From NCBI RefSeq assembly GCF_009728465.1, contig NZ_WOCD01000005.1, positions 248,001 to 312,000 of the forward strand: a DNA stretch of 64,000 nucleotides. The letters run 5' to 3'. The notes beneath the pieces were generated by a model, which did not search any database, had not been told where the DNA came from, and saw only the letters and a program-made list of their open reading frames with translations. The stretch is from Psychrosphaera haliotis (lineage in GTDB: Bacteria; Pseudomonadota; Gammaproteobacteria; Enterobacterales; Alteromonadaceae). Both the position numbers and the translations under genes were made by a program. Each line of letters starts with the position of its first letter. The first letter of the stretch is position 1. Of this stretch, positions 1 through 10,653 are shown piece after piece.

Positions 1-408
1 CGTATCGGCGACGAGGCAGAACGTATTGCCAAAGTAGCGTTAGAGTCATTTAACAAAGAGCAGCAAGAGTTTTTAGTATCAATGGACAACATGGGCCGTA
101 AAGCTTTGGTAATGTTGCATGATGTTCTAGACGCATTTGCTCGCATGGATGTTGAGTCTGCCTTTAAAGTTCATACTGCCGATAAAGTACTCGACAAAGA
201 ATACGAAGCCATCACTCGTCAATTAATGACTTATATGATGGAAGATCCTCGTTCAATACCAAAAGTAATGGACGTAATTTGGTCAGTTAGGTCGTTAGAA
301 AGAATTGGTGACCGTTGTCAGAACATCTCTGAATACATTATTTACTTTGTAAAAGGAAAAGATGTCCGTCACACGTCTCAATCTGACATTAAGGACAATG
401 TCCTATAA
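1..408 (+). CDS. phoU: Phosphate transport regulator PhoU, C-terminal part
   Basis: The reading frame is open from the first base of the window, so the N-terminus lies outside it. The visible 135 residues match the second half of PhoU: a helical repeat running from RIGDEAERIAKVALESF to the closing SLERIGDRCQNISEYIIYFV motif with its conserved acidic and basic residues. PhoU dampens the PhoR/PhoB phosphate-starvation response together with the PstSCAB transporter. In relatives it closes the pst operon, so pst genes probably lie just upstream. An intrinsic terminator follows 45 bases after the stop, which fits the end of an operon. The family call is firm; only the length is unknown. Confidence 0.93.
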   Translation, partial: RIGDEAERIAKVALESFNKEQQEFLVSMDNMGRKALVMLHDVLDAFARMDVESAFKVHTADKVLDKEYEAITRQLMTYMMEDPRSIPKVMDVIWSVRSLERIGDRCQNISEYIIYFVKGKDVRHTSQSDIKDNVL

Positions 409-453
409 GATACTGATAAAATTAGACTTTTAAAAAGCCACACATGAAAAACG

Positions 454-492
454 AGATCCGTCCGGTTATAAATCAAGCGAACGGATCTTTTT
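454..492 (+). terminator. Intrinsic terminator after phoU
   Basis: An 8-bp stem (AGATCCGT at 454-461 with ACGGATCT at 481-488) is followed directly by a run of T. The loop is long, at 19 nt. It ends the phoU transcript and separates it from the DUF47-pit unit. Confidence 0.8.
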
Positions 493-500
493 TACCCCGC

Positions 501-534
501 CTGTAACATTTTTGTCACAAATGTGTCATATAAT
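501..534 (+). promoter_or_regulatory. Candidate Pho box and -10 element for DUF47-pit
   Basis: Three direct repeats lie at exact 11-bp spacing: CTGTAAC (501), TTGTCAC (512) and GTGTCAT (523), with AT-rich 4-bp gaps. This is the layout of PhoB half-sites (family consensus CTGTCAT). A perfect TATAAT lies at 529-534, 10 bp after the end of the second repeat, which is the usual Pho-box to -10 distance. No good -35 box is visible, as expected when PhoB replaces it. Binding by PhoB is inferred. Confidence 0.6.
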
Positions 535-643
535 AGCCTCGAAGCTATTTACTCACACTTCCGTGAATTTATAGTAAACTATGATATTGATATAAGCCTG
601 CAATCAAATGCTGGTTTTTTTTGCCATTAAATAAGGGTTCACT

Positions 644-1321
644 ATGGCTAGTCACTCAATTTTAGGTGTTTTTGCTAAGTCGCCATTAAAAGCACTAGAA
701 GAGCACATTAATACCGTTCACTCTGCGGCTTCATTATTAAAGCCTTTTTTTGAAGCGGTATGCAAAGAAAATTGGACTGAAGCGACGGAACTTCGTTATC
801 AAATTTCTCAACTTGAGAAAAAAGCGGATGTTATTAAACGCGATGTAAGAATGAATCTTCCAAGAGGTTTATTTTTACCAGTAGAAAGAACGGATATTTT
901 AGAGTTAATCACACAACAAGATAAGATCGCTAACAAAGCAAAAGACTTGGCGGGTCGTTATTTAGGTCGTGAATTAACTATCCCACCGCAAATTCAAGAA
1001 AGCTTCATGGCTTTTGTAGAGCGCAACATTGATGCCACTGCACAAGCAAAAAAAGCAATCAATGAGTTTGACGAACTACTAGAAACGGGCTTTAAAGGCC
1101 GTGAAGTAGAACTTGTTGAGCGCATGATCACAGAATTAGACGCAATTGAAGACGATACAGATGAAATGCAAATTTCTATTCGTCTACAACTAAAAGAAAT
1201 CGAAGATCAGTTAAACCCTATCGATGTCATGGTGACATACAGAATGATTGAATGGATTGGGGAATTAGCGGACTTAGCAGAACGTGTAGGTTCTCGATTA
1301 GAACTTATGCTTGCTCGTTAA
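644..1321 (+). CDS. PhoU-like DUF47 family protein (TIGR00153), Pit partner
   Basis: This 225-residue all-helical protein belongs to the DUF47/PhoU_div family (TIGR00153, usual length about 220-226). It has no signal peptide or membrane segment. Conserved acidic stretches such as ELDAIEDDTDEMQ are typical of the metal-binding PhoU fold. The start has an AAGGG ribosome site 7 bases upstream. It lies 35 bases before the pit gene, and this pairing is widespread: DUF47 proteins are thought to modulate Pit-type transport. Together with the Pho-box-like promoter upstream, this suggests phosphate-responsive expression. The exact molecular role of the family is not settled. Confidence 0.9.
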   Translation: MASHSILGVFAKSPLKALEEHINTVHSAASLLKPFFEAVCKENWTEATELRYQISQLEKKADVIKRDVRMNLPRGLFLPVERTDILELITQQDKIANKAKDLAGRYLGRELTIPPQIQESFMAFVERNIDATAQAKKAINEFDELLETGFKGREVELVERMITELDAIEDDTDEMQISIRLQLKEIEDQLNPIDVMVTYRMIEWIGELADLAERVGSRLELMLAR

Positions 1322-1356
1322 GCAGCAACCAATTTAAAACATATTAGGTATATTCA

Positions 1357-2640
1357 ATGGATATTATTTCTACTTACGGCGTTATGTTAATCGCCACTGC
1401 CGCTATCGTTGGTTTTTTCATGGCCTGGGGTATTGGTGCAAACGACGTAGCAAATGCTATGGGCACATCAGTTGGCTCAAAAGCACTAACTATTAAACAA
1501 GCAATTATTATCGCGATGATCTTTGAATTCGCAGGTGCTTACTTAGCCGGTGGCGAAGTAACCTCAACAATTCGTAAAGGCATCATTGATTCAGCTCCAT
1601 TCATTCCAAACCCAGAGTATTTAGTCTTAGGCATGATTTCCGCACTATTTGCTGCTGCAATTTGGTTAGCCGTTGCTTCATATTTAGGTTGGCCTGTTAG
1701 TACAACACACTCAATTGTAGGTGCCATTGTTGGTTTCGCAGCTTTTGGTGTTGGTATGGACGCAGTAAATTGGGCAAAAGTTGGTGGCATTGTTGGTAGC
1801 TGGATAGTAACCCCGTTGCTGTCAGGTATTATCGCTTACTTAATCTTTATCTCAGCGCAAAAGCTTATCTTTGATACTGAAGAGCCGCTTAAGAATGCTA
1901 AAAAATACGTTCCTTTCTACATGTTCTTAGCTGGTTTTGTAATGGCACTTGTCACTATCAAGAAAGGTTTAAAACACGTAGTTAAATCTGGTGATTTATC
2001 TATCTCGGGTCTAGAAGCCTATGGTTATGCAATCCTCGCTGGTATTTTAGTAGCCCTTGTTGGTAAGTATTTTATTAGTAAAATTAAAATTGACCCTACT
2101 GCTGACAAAGAAATGCACTTTAACAACGTTGAAAAAATCTTTGCAGTACTAATGGTTGTAACAGCTTGTTGTATGGCTTTTGCACACGGTTCAAACGACG
2201 TTGCAAATGCAATTGGTCCTTTGGCGGCGGTTGTAAGCATTGTATCTAACGATGGTCAAATCCTACCTAAAGCTTCTTTAGCTTGGTGGATTCTTCCTCT
2301 AGGTGCGTTTGGTATTGTTGCAGGTTTGGCTCTATTTGGTCACCGAGTAATTAAGACGATTGGTAATGGTATTACTCACCTAACGCCTAGCCGTGGTTTT
2401 GCCGCTGAATTAGCAGCAGCTTCTACAGTTATCATCGCGTCGGGTACTGGTTTACCAATCTCTACTACTCAAACTCTAGTTGGTGCGGTGTTAGGTGTAG
2501 GTATGGCTCGCGGTATCGCAGCTCTAAACCTAGGTGTTGTAAGAAACATCGTTGTATCTTGGGTAATCACATTGCCAATTGGTGCAGCACTTTCAATTAT
2601 GTGTTTCCTAGTTCTAAAAGCGGTATTTGGTGTAGTTTAA
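1357..2640 (+). CDS. pit: Inorganic phosphate transporter, PiT family
   Basis: This 427-residue membrane protein takes up phosphate (probably as metal-phosphate) using an ion gradient. The two PiT signature repeats are present: GANDVANAMGTSVGS near residue 27 and HGSNDVANAIGPLAA near residue 277. Each is paired with a downstream WPVSTTHS- or LPISTTQT-type element, the mark of the internally duplicated PF01384 fold. About ten hydrophobic segments are visible, with a polar central loop around residues 235-255. It is co-directional with DUF47 and is followed by a terminator at 2664. Whether H+ or Na+ is the coupling ion cannot be read from the sequence. Confidence 0.95.
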   Translation: MDIISTYGVMLIATAAIVGFFMAWGIGANDVANAMGTSVGSKALTIKQAIIIAMIFEFAGAYLAGGEVTSTIRKGIIDSAPFIPNPEYLVLGMISALFAAAIWLAVASYLGWPVSTTHSIVGAIVGFAAFGVGMDAVNWAKVGGIVGSWIVTPLLSGIIAYLIFISAQKLIFDTEEPLKNAKKYVPFYMFLAGFVMALVTIKKGLKHVVKSGDLSISGLEAYGYAILAGILVALVGKYFISKIKIDPTADKEMHFNNVEKIFAVLMVVTACCMAFAHGSNDVANAIGPLAAVVSIVSNDGQILPKASLAWWILPLGAFGIVAGLALFGHRVIKTIGNGITHLTPSRGFAAELAAASTVIIASGTGLPISTTQTLVGAVLGVGMARGIAALNLGVVRNIVVSWVITLPIGAALSIMCFLVLKAVFGVV

Positions 2641-2663
2641 GCTTCACCTGTAACGCTAAAAAA

Positions 2664-2688
2664 GCCGAGCCTAGTGCTCGGTTTTTTT
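2664..2688 (+). terminator. Intrinsic terminator after pit
   Basis: GCCGAGC pairs with GCTCGG around a short CTAGT loop, and seven T follow. The stop codon of pit is 24 bases upstream. Confidence 0.9.
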
Positions 2689-2838
2689 ATGCCTGAAACT
2701 TAATAGAGCAAACTCTATTCCTTGCTAACTCAATCGATAATGACGTTATGGATAATATTAGAGCCTTATTCACCAAGCTTGAACAAAACATGCTTTGCAC
2801 ATAGCGAGCTAAATAAGTAAATTTCAGGCATAAAAAAA
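2682..2838. repeat. 17-bp perfect inverted repeat flanking the pit/SapC intergenic gap
   Basis: TTTTTTTATGCCTGAAA at 2682-2698 is repeated exactly in reverse complement at 2822-2838, enclosing 123 bases without a gene. Each arm contains the T-run of the facing terminator (pit on the plus strand, the SapC gene on the minus strand). A small MITE-like element, or duplicated terminator sequence, would look like this. No target duplication is obvious. Confidence 0.6.
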
Positions 2839-2855
2839 CCAGCTTCCGCTGGTTT
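2832..2855 (-). terminator. Intrinsic terminator of the SapC-family gene
   Basis: Read on the minus strand, AACCAGC-GGAA-GCTGGTT is followed by a run of seven T. It lies 24 bases past the stop codon of the gene that ends at 2879. Confidence 0.9.
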
Positions 2856-2878
2856 CTAATATTTGATTTAAAGCTAAA

Positions 2879-3601
2879 TTATGCAGCTTTAACGTCAACT
2901 CGTTTTGACTGACGTTCTAGTACTTTATTAATTTGAGCTAAAGAGCTTAATTGAGCATATATCGCAGCAATATAACCTTTTTTACGTAACTCTAGGTACT
3001 TGTCATCTGATAGTTCATGAAGCTTTTGCTCATCAACCATGTAAAGACCATTTAAGTTATACTCTTTGTCTTTAACATTTACTTTTAAGTTACGAGGTTG
3101 AATTAAGTCTAAATCTTCTAGTGTCTTCATGTAAGCAACTGTTACTTGCTCGTGCTCAATGTATGACATTAAAGACTTTTTACGGCTTTCTAAATGCTCA
3201 GACTCTTTACCTTCGCTATCAAATAACGCTTCGCCTTCTTCAGAAACTAGTGGGCTAGACATATCAATTGCGATAGCGAATTTATTTTTGTCATCCTTGT
3301 GAGGAATAACGCTTAGTGGTTTGTGAGTGTAACGAGCCGGCATGTAAGTTGCATCCCACTTACCGTCTTCAGTAACAAATACGTTAGTACCTTGTTCTAC
3401 ACCCATCATAGCTACAGGGAAGTATCTATCGCCTTTTGGATCTTTTAAAAATACAATCGGGAACTCGCCACAAGCTTGTGTAAACTCTTGTACTACCAAA
3501 CCTAGAGCATGTTGCTCTTTAAGGTCTGATACGTCTTTAATCTTGCCTAATTTAACATCTTTGTGTGTTTCATTATGTAACGGCTGAAAATCTGTCGCCA
3601 T
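2879..3601 (-). CDS. SapC family protein
   Basis: This 240-residue protein matches the SapC family (PF07277) along its length. It has the typical LGLVVQEFTQACGEFPIVF segment near residue 33, then PVAMMGVEQGTNVFV, a DGKWDATYMPARY element and an internal MSSPLVSEEGEALFD segment. The name comes from a Campylobacter S-layer locus, but most members, including this one, have no proven role. There is no signal peptide. The ATG at 3601 has a GGAG ribosome site upstream. The two small genes at 3649 and 4010 are co-oriented but well separated. The family call is confident; the function is unknown. Confidence 0.82.
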   Translation of the reverse strand: MATDFQPLHNETHKDVKLGKIKDVSDLKEQHALGLVVQEFTQACGEFPIVFLKDPKGDRYFPVAMMGVEQGTNVFVTEDGKWDATYMPARYTHKPLSVIPHKDDKNKFAIAIDMSSPLVSEEGEALFDSEGKESEHLESRKKSLMSYIEHEQVTVAYMKTLEDLDLIQPRNLKVNVKDKEYNLNGLYMVDEQKLHELSDDKYLELRKKGYIAAIYAQLSSLAQINKVLERQSKRVDVKAA

Positions 3602-3648
3602 GTTCTTTCTCCAAAGTTCCGAGTCAGTCTTTTTGACTTCTATAATTA

Positions 3649-3843
3649 TTATTCTGTTTCAAGTTGAATATCGGTACAGCCTTTTAAGCACTCAACCTTT
3701 AACGTCTTTTCGCTGGGCTTGAGTACCAATAGCTGTTTGCATGAAGGGCAGTAAACCGATTGACCGGCTAACACTTTCTTAATTATTGCTTTTTGTTTAT
3801 TAAAAGAGTTAGCAGTCGCTTTATTGAGGTCTGAAAAGTCCAT
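3649..3843 (-). CDS. Small zinc-ribbon-like protein
   Basis: This is a 64-residue protein with a CPSC pair near residue 33 and a second cysteine pair in VECLKGCTD, spaced like a one-domain zinc ribbon. I chose the ATG at 3843 because GAAGG lies five bases upstream. A GTG two codons earlier (3849) is also possible but would sit inside that ribosome site. The N-terminal part is basic and helical. It lies between the SapC-family gene and the DUF4404 gene. I do not recognise a named family; nucleic-acid or metal binding is an inference from the cysteines. Confidence 0.65.
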   Translation of the reverse strand: MDFSDLNKATANSFNKQKAIIKKVLAGQSVYCPSCKQLLVLKPSEKTLKVECLKGCTDIQLETE

Positions 3844-4009
3844 CCTCACCTTCTATACTGGATATCTTATGAAAGTACATGAGGACAATAAGCCATAATT
3901 AAAGGCTCTCGCAATAGAAAACATGAATTAATTTTTTGCTTGCTCAAATAACAAGCGTTTTGCACGAAGTGGTTTTATAAATATAGGTTTATATAACAAA
4001 AGTGAATAT

Positions 4010-4273
4010 CTAGACGCCCATCATGGCCAATCTATCAATTACGTCTCGCGTAATTCGTTCAAGGGTTGGGTGTTCGGCAGCAAACTTGGCCTCTAATGCT
4101 AAAAGTTGTGACAACATTGTTTCTTCTGCTTTTAATTCATTAGATTTCAACATTTCATGTAACTGTTTATCTAACTCTCTTACTTGGTTCAGAGTTTGAG
4201 GGTCTACATCTTTTGATGTTTCTAATTCAGCGTGCAACTTTGATAGCGAATCAACAAGTTCTACAGGCAACAT
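4010..4273 (-). CDS. DUF4404 family protein
   Basis: This small (87-residue) helical protein resembles DUF4404. An N-terminal LHAELE segment is followed by a LDKQLHEML helix and a C-terminal HPTLERITRDVIDRLAMMGV motif, which is the most conserved part of the family. The ATG at 4273 is preferred because a perfect GGAGGA lies seven bases upstream; an upstream in-frame ATG at 4288 overlaps that site. No function is known. It is divergent from rpe, so the gap 4274-4431 must hold promoters for both. Confidence 0.75.
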   Translation of the reverse strand: MLPVELVDSLSKLHAELETSKDVDPQTLNQVRELDKQLHEMLKSNELKAEETMLSQLLALEAKFAAEHPTLERITRDVIDRLAMMGV

Positions 4274-4431
4274 ATTAAATTCCTCCATGTTGTTAAATTA
4301 AAGTTTAGTCATGATTATTTAATAAGGGTAGTCTGAAAGACTCATATTAATCTCGAAGTTGTTTAATAATTTTTATAATATAGGCTAAATCTAAATAAGT
4401 AGTACTTCCGCTTTATCAATCTAGGATCATT

Positions 4432-5097
4432 ATGAAAAACGAGTTTATTTTATCTCCTTCCATCTTATCAGCTGACTTTGCAAAATTAGGTGATGATGTT
4501 AATGAGGTTTTAGCTGCGGGTTGCCAATGGGTGCATTTTGACGTGATGGACAATCACTACGTGCCAAACTTAAGCTTCGGACCAATGATATGTAAAGCGT
4601 TAAAAGACCACGGAATTGAAGCCCCTATTGACGTTCATCTGATGGTTGAACCTGTAGACGATATGATTGAACAATTTGCAAAAGCTGGTGCCGACATGAT
4701 TACCTTTCACCCAGAAGCCAGTAAACACTTGCACCGCTCACTGTCTATTATCCAAGACCACGGATGTAAAGTTGGACTCGCATTAAATCCAGGTACACCA
4801 ATTGAAGTACTAGATGCAGTGTTAGATATGCTGGATATGGTTTTAGTGATGTCGGTAAATCCAGGTTTTGGTGGTCAGTCGTTTATCCCAGCAACTCTAG
4901 ACAAAATAACCCGCCTAAGGGAGAAACTGGATGCAACAGGCAGAAACATTCGGATAAGTGTAGATGGCGGTGTGAACGCTGATAATGTTAGAGAGGTTGC
5001 GGATGCTGGCGCTGATACTTTTGTAATGGGCTCAGCTATCTTTAATGCAGAGAACAGATCGGCCCGCATTGCACAAATTATCGCCAACCTTTCTTAA
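4432..5097 (+). CDS. rpe: Ribulose-phosphate 3-epimerase
   Basis: Rpe interconverts D-ribulose 5-phosphate and D-xylulose 5-phosphate in the pentose phosphate pathway. The 221-residue TIM barrel shows all the landmarks: [13 protein letters not shown] at the start, [12 protein letters not shown] with a metal-binding His and catalytic Asp near residues 36-38, HLMVE near 69, [12 protein letters not shown] near 142, and VDGGVN with the second catalytic Asp near 179. The length is normal. It is followed at short distance by trpS and pabA, an arrangement also seen in Shewanella and Vibrio relatives. AGGATC precedes the ATG. Confidence 0.96.
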   Translation: MKNEFILSPSILSADFAKLGDDVNEVLAAGCQWVHFDVMDNHYVPNLSFGPMICKALKDHGIEAPIDVHLMVEPVDDMIEQFAKAGADMITFHPEASKHLHRSLSIIQDHGCKVGLALNPGTPIEVLDAVLDMLDMVLVMSVNPGFGGQSFIPATLDKITRLREKLDATGRNIRISVDGGVNADNVREVADAGADTFVMGSAIFNAENRSARIAQIIANLS

Positions 5098-5183
5098 AAT
5101 ACAACATACAAGATTGCGCACTGGTACATTAAGGTTACAATGCGCACTCATGATTTTAAACTAGCTAAATAAACGGCAATATA

Positions 5184-6188
5184 ATGAAAAGTACAGTATT
5201 AAGTGGAATTCAAACAACTGGTGGCATGACAATAGGTAACTACATTGGTGCTATAAACCAGTGGCGCATTATGCAAGAAAACCACGATTGTTTTTTTATG
5301 CTTGCCGATTTACACGCAATCACCGTTCGACAAGAGCCTGAAACATTAAGAAGCCGCACTCTAGACGGCGTTGCCCTGTATACAGCTTGTGGCATTGATC
5401 CAGACAAGTCTGCGTTATTTGTTCAGTCACAAGTTAAGGAACATGCGCAATTAGCTTGGGTTTTAAATTGCTACGCTCAAATGGGCGAATTGAACCGCAT
5501 GACTCAGTTTAAAGACAAATCGAGTAAACATAGCAACAACATTAATGTTGGTTTATTTAGCTACCCTGTACTTCAAGCAGCGGACATTCTGTTATACCAA
5601 GCAGACAAAGTTCCTGTTGGCGAAGATCAAAAGCAACATTTAGAGCTGACAAGAGATATCGCCACTCGCTTTAATAATATATACGGTGATACTTTTACAG
5701 TTCCAGAACCTCAGATCGCAGAATTTGGGGCTCGTGTAATGAGCCTTCAAGATCCTCTAAAGAAAATGTCTAAGTCAGATGAAAATCCAAATGGCTATAT
5801 TATGCTGTTGGATGAGCCTAAAAAGATTGAAAAGAAACTTAAAAAAGCAGTCACCGACTCTGACGAGCAAGCCAGGATCTATTTTGATACTGTTGAAAAG
5901 CCAGGTGTTTCTAACCTACTGACTATATTAAGCGTTGCAACTGGTAAATCCATTGAACAGCTAGTGCCTGAGTATGAAGACAAAATGTACGGTCACTTAA
6001 AGAAAGACACAGCAGATGCTGTAGTTTCAATGATTGAGCCTATTCAAGCCAGATTCAAAGAGATCAGAGAAGACCAAACTGAGCTAGATAGGATCATGCG
6101 TGTTGGTGCTGAAAAAGCCTCAGCAAAAGCAGAAAAAACGCTTAAATCTGTTTATGATGCCTTAGGGTTTGTAGCCGATCCTAGATAA
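5184..6188 (+). CDS. trpS: Tryptophanyl-tRNA synthetase
   Basis: TrpS charges tRNA-Trp with tryptophan in the cytoplasm. This class I synthetase of 334 residues has the bacterial HIGH-equivalent TIGN at residues 16-19 inside [16 protein letters not shown], and a KMSKS loop at 194-198 followed by DENPNG. The conserved Asp-rich [10 protein letters not shown] segment is also present. The length matches bacterial TrpS. It starts 86 bases after rpe and ends 7 bases before pabA, suggesting one transcript. Confidence 0.97.
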   Translation: MKSTVLSGIQTTGGMTIGNYIGAINQWRIMQENHDCFFMLADLHAITVRQEPETLRSRTLDGVALYTACGIDPDKSALFVQSQVKEHAQLAWVLNCYAQMGELNRMTQFKDKSSKHSNNINVGLFSYPVLQAADILLYQADKVPVGEDQKQHLELTRDIATRFNNIYGDTFTVPEPQIAEFGARVMSLQDPLKKMSKSDENPNGYIMLLDEPKKIEKKLKKAVTDSDEQARIYFDTVEKPGVSNLLTILSVATGKSIEQLVPEYEDKMYGHLKKDTADAVVSMIEPIQARFKEIREDQTELDRIMRVGAEKASAKAEKTLKSVYDALGFVADPR

Positions 6189-6195
6189 TTAATTT

Positions 6196-6783
6196 ATGTT
6201 GTTGATGATAGATAACTACGACTCGTTCACTTATACATTAGTGAACTACTTTGAGTCTTTAGACCAAGAAGTTGTCGTGAAGCGTAATGATGACATTACC
6301 ATTGATCAGATAAAGCAACTAAACCCAACACAAATAGTTATTTCACCCGGACCTCGTTCACCCAACGAGGCTGGGATATCACTTGATGTTGTTGCTAATT
6401 TTTATCATAAAAAGCCTATTTTAGGCGTGTGCTTAGGACACCAAGTAATAGCACAACAGTTTGGCGCGCAAGTAAAACGAGCAAAGCAAGTTATGCACGG
6501 TAAAACATCGATCATTACCCATAGTAAAAAGGGAATGTTTCAAGGTTTACCTAACCCTCTGTCTGTAACTAGGTATCACTCACTCATCGTTGATCATGAC
6601 ACCTTGCCTACTTTTATTGAGCCAACAGCTTGGGTGGAAACAGAATCCCAGGTAAATCATGATGAACTCATGGCCATGGCAATGAAGGAATACCCAGTTA
6701 TGGGTGTACAATTCCACCCAGAGTCAGTAATGTCAGAATCAGGTTTGGCAATGTTGAATAACTTTGTTTTAACAACTAAATAG
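6196..6783 (+). CDS. pabA: Aminodeoxychorismate/anthranilate synthase, glutamine amidotransferase subunit
   Basis: This 195-residue class I amidotransferase supplies ammonia from glutamine to PabB (folate) and perhaps TrpE. It opens with the typical MLLMIDNYDSFTY. The catalytic triad is visible as Cys79 in GVCLGHQ and His174/Glu176 in QFHPESV. The oxyanion-hole region PGPRSPNEAG is also present. It follows trpS by 7 bases. In Shewanella-type genomes pabA sits upstream of argD/astC and often serves both pathways; no trpE is visible here, so the pabA name rests on context. Confidence 0.92.
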   Translation: MLLMIDNYDSFTYTLVNYFESLDQEVVVKRNDDITIDQIKQLNPTQIVISPGPRSPNEAGISLDVVANFYHKKPILGVCLGHQVIAQQFGAQVKRAKQVMHGKTSIITHSKKGMFQGLPNPLSVTRYHSLIVDHDTLPTFIEPTAWVETESQVNHDELMAMAMKEYPVMGVQFHPESVMSESGLAMLNNFVLTTK

Positions 6784-6821
6784 CAAATTTAAATTAACAA
6801 ATTAAAAGTGACAGATAAATA

Positions 6822-7967
6822 ATGGACGCTGCAGTCAATAAATTTAAACAAATTATACAAGCCCGCTTTGTCGATCTTATGGTATCGGACAAAGTGGCTA
6901 AGCGTCGTTTAGGATTAATACAAACCGTTGAAGAAGAAGTTAACAAACGTGAATTATTATCTGTTGAAGCAAATGCTCAGCAGGTAAAAGAACGCAAAAT
7001 TAAAACGGAAGAAGAGTTTAAAGTTTACATTAACGAATATTTCCACGACACACTATTCGACTATATAGAAAGTAAAATTTCTGACCCAGAATACCTTTTT
7101 TCGGAAGTATTAAAATTAGATCCTAACCTGTCCAAAATCATTGATGTTTGTTTATCAAATGCCGGAAATACAAAACAACTAGCAGAGTTAATTGAACCTA
7201 ATCCGGCAATAAAAAGAGATTTACTCAATATAGTTAACAAACCACCTTTTCGAGAAAAAGGGTCTACTAAACCTTTTCAAGAAGACGTGAGTCTGGCGAT
7301 TCGTTATGTAGGCATAGATAACATAAAAGCCCCTATTCTCGCATTGGTCGCTAAACAGTGGCTACCGCATAGCACGGAACCATTTTCTGATTTTAAAGCA
7401 AAGCTTTGGCAATACTCAATTGCCACAGCAAACTGTATGGAAACACAAGCAGACGTATTTGGTGTAAAGCCTTTACATGCGTTTACATTGGGATTACTGC
7501 ACAGCTTTGGGTATGGCATGGTCATGCGAATGTACCTACGTACATTTGAGAAAATTCGACTGGAAGAGATGCATAAAGCCCGCTCGACAGGTAGAGCAGA
7601 CATAGAAAAAGTACTGAACTCTTTAGTTTTAGATGGTGAGTTCGCTAGTGAACTGGTTATGAATCATGGCTTACAAGCAAGTCACTTACTGTTAGAGCAC
7701 CTACAACTTAAATTTGCAGCGCTAGCACTACCAATGGAAGAGGTTGTTAACAATCTTGCGGTTGATGAAATGACTCCAATGGCAGCGTTATTACTGAAGT
7801 CTAAAACTTATTCTCAATATAAATTATTGCAAAAAGCTCGCCTTATTGAGCTTCCAGAAGCAAAACGATTTCTAATGAGCAGTAAAATAAATAATGACTT
7901 TGTTACTTCATTAAATGCTATAAACCTCACCAAATTAAATCTAACCAACAGACGAGTTACAGGTTAG
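6822..7967 (+). CDS. HDOD domain protein
   Basis: This is a 381-residue cytoplasmic protein. A coiled N-terminal region (1-90) is followed by an HDOD domain at roughly 110-310, recognised by the family pattern: LAELIEPNPAIKRDLLNIVN, then a predicted helix DVSLAIRYVGIDNIKAPIL, and FTLGLLHSFGYGMV near 220. HDOD proteins lack the catalytic HD pair of true phosphohydrolases and act as signalling or scaffold modules. It stands between pabA and astC, with no obvious functional tie to either. A weak T-rich terminator follows at 8004. The target is unknown. Confidence 0.8.
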   Translation: MDAAVNKFKQIIQARFVDLMVSDKVAKRRLGLIQTVEEEVNKRELLSVEANAQQVKERKIKTEEEFKVYINEYFHDTLFDYIESKISDPEYLFSEVLKLDPNLSKIIDVCLSNAGNTKQLAELIEPNPAIKRDLLNIVNKPPFREKGSTKPFQEDVSLAIRYVGIDNIKAPILALVAKQWLPHSTEPFSDFKAKLWQYSIATANCMETQADVFGVKPLHAFTLGLLHSFGYGMVMRMYLRTFEKIRLEEMHKARSTGRADIEKVLNSLVLDGEFASELVMNHGLQASHLLLEHLQLKFAALALPMEEVVNNLAVDEMTPMAALLLKSKTYSQYKLLQKARLIELPEAKRFLMSSKINNDFVTSLNAINLTKLNLTNRRVTG

Positions 7968-9553
<1,586 letters not shown>

Positions 9554-9576
9554 TCTAGCGTTATTTAAATTAAATT

Positions 9577-9600
9577 AGCCAATGTCTCATTGGCTTTTTT
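9577..9600 (+). terminator. Strong hairpin with T-run between astC and astA
   Basis: AGCCAATG pairs perfectly with CATTGGCT around a 3-nt loop, and T's follow immediately. By form it is an intrinsic terminator, yet it lies inside the astC-astA-astD cluster, only 20 bases before the astA start. Partial termination would lower astA/astD relative to astC. Confidence 0.85.
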
Positions 9601-9619
9601 TCTGAAGGAAGAAGATGTG

Positions 9620-10645
9620 ATGTTTGTAATTCGTCCAATCCAAGAGAAAGACTTTCCTGAACTGCTTAAAATAGCGGAAGAGTCAGGGCATGGCTTTACG
9701 TCATTACCGGTAAATGATGAGCTTATTTCTAACAAAATTAAACGTGCAGAAGCGTCGTTCAAGTCTGAGTTGACTGAACAAAAGCAAGAACACGGATTTT
9801 TGTTTGTTATGGAAGATGTGGCTACCGGAAGAATAATGGGAACCAGCGGTATTGAGTCTTATGTAGGACTTGATGATGCGTTTTACCATTATCACTTAGG
9901 CAAAGTAGTACACAATAGCCGTCAATTAAATATCTACAATACAGCCGATATTCTAACGCTGTGTAATGACTATACTGGTGCTAGTGAATTATGCACACTA
10001 TTCCTTCGCGAAGAATTTCGAAAAGGCAGTACAGGCAGAGTATTAAGTAAGTTTAGATTCTTATTTTTGGCTCAACACCAAGAGCGTTTTTCTAATACTG
10101 TTATTGCAGAAATGCGTGGCGTTTCAGATGAGAATGGCGACTCACCGTTTTGGAAGTGGTTAGAAGAGCATTTCTTTTCAATGGACTTCCCTACTGCAGA
10201 CTATTTAACAGGTATTGGCCAAAAAGTATTTATTGCCGAATTAATGCCTAAATACCCTGTGTATGTGAACTTGTTATCTAAAGAAGCGCAAGCCGTAATT
10301 GGTAAAGTTCATAAGAATACAGAACCTGCATTAAAGTTATTGAAGTCTGAAGGTTTCACCTACAAACAGTATGTTGATATTTTTGATGGTGGACCAACGG
10401 TAGAAGCTGATATTTCACAAATTCACACGGTTCAAAACAGTGATTTATTTGCAGTTGAAATTGTCAATGAGCTTGAATCTGACAAAAGTGTCATCATTGC
10501 TAATCTATCAGTTAAAGAATTTAGAGCAACGGGCTTAACAACCGTAATGAACATGGACGCTAAAACCGTTCAGTTAACGGCTGAATACGCGAGCCTTTTA
10601 AATGTTCAAGCTGGCGACCAAGTGCGAGCAGCCCTTTTAAAATAG
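9620..10645 (+). CDS. astA: Arginine N-succinyltransferase
   Basis: AstA transfers succinyl from succinyl-CoA to arginine, the first step of the AST catabolic pathway. The protein starts [12 protein letters not shown], like the E. coli enzyme, and carries the conserved GGGxTSLP-type segment as [13 protein letters not shown]. It also has [19 protein letters not shown] and [17 protein letters not shown] near the end. The start at 9620 is chosen because AAGGAAG precedes it and because an upstream in-frame ATG at 9590 lies inside the terminator hairpin. Length is 341 residues, as expected. astD starts 8 bases after its stop. Confidence 0.93.
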   Translation: MFVIRPIQEKDFPELLKIAEESGHGFTSLPVNDELISNKIKRAEASFKSELTEQKQEHGFLFVMEDVATGRIMGTSGIESYVGLDDAFYHYHLGKVVHNSRQLNIYNTADILTLCNDYTGASELCTLFLREEFRKGSTGRVLSKFRFLFLAQHQERFSNTVIAEMRGVSDENGDSPFWKWLEEHFFSMDFPTADYLTGIGQKVFIAELMPKYPVYVNLLSKEAQAVIGKVHKNTEPALKLLKSEGFTYKQYVDIFDGGPTVEADISQIHTVQNSDLFAVEIVNELESDKSVIIANLSVKEFRATGLTTVMNMDAKTVQLTAEYASLLNVQAGDQVRAALLK

Positions 10646-10653
10646 GATTATTT

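Noticed and set aside
9590..9619. Upstream ATG as the astA start.
   Set aside because: It lies within the terminator stem and has no ribosome site; the ATG at 9620 matches the AstA family.
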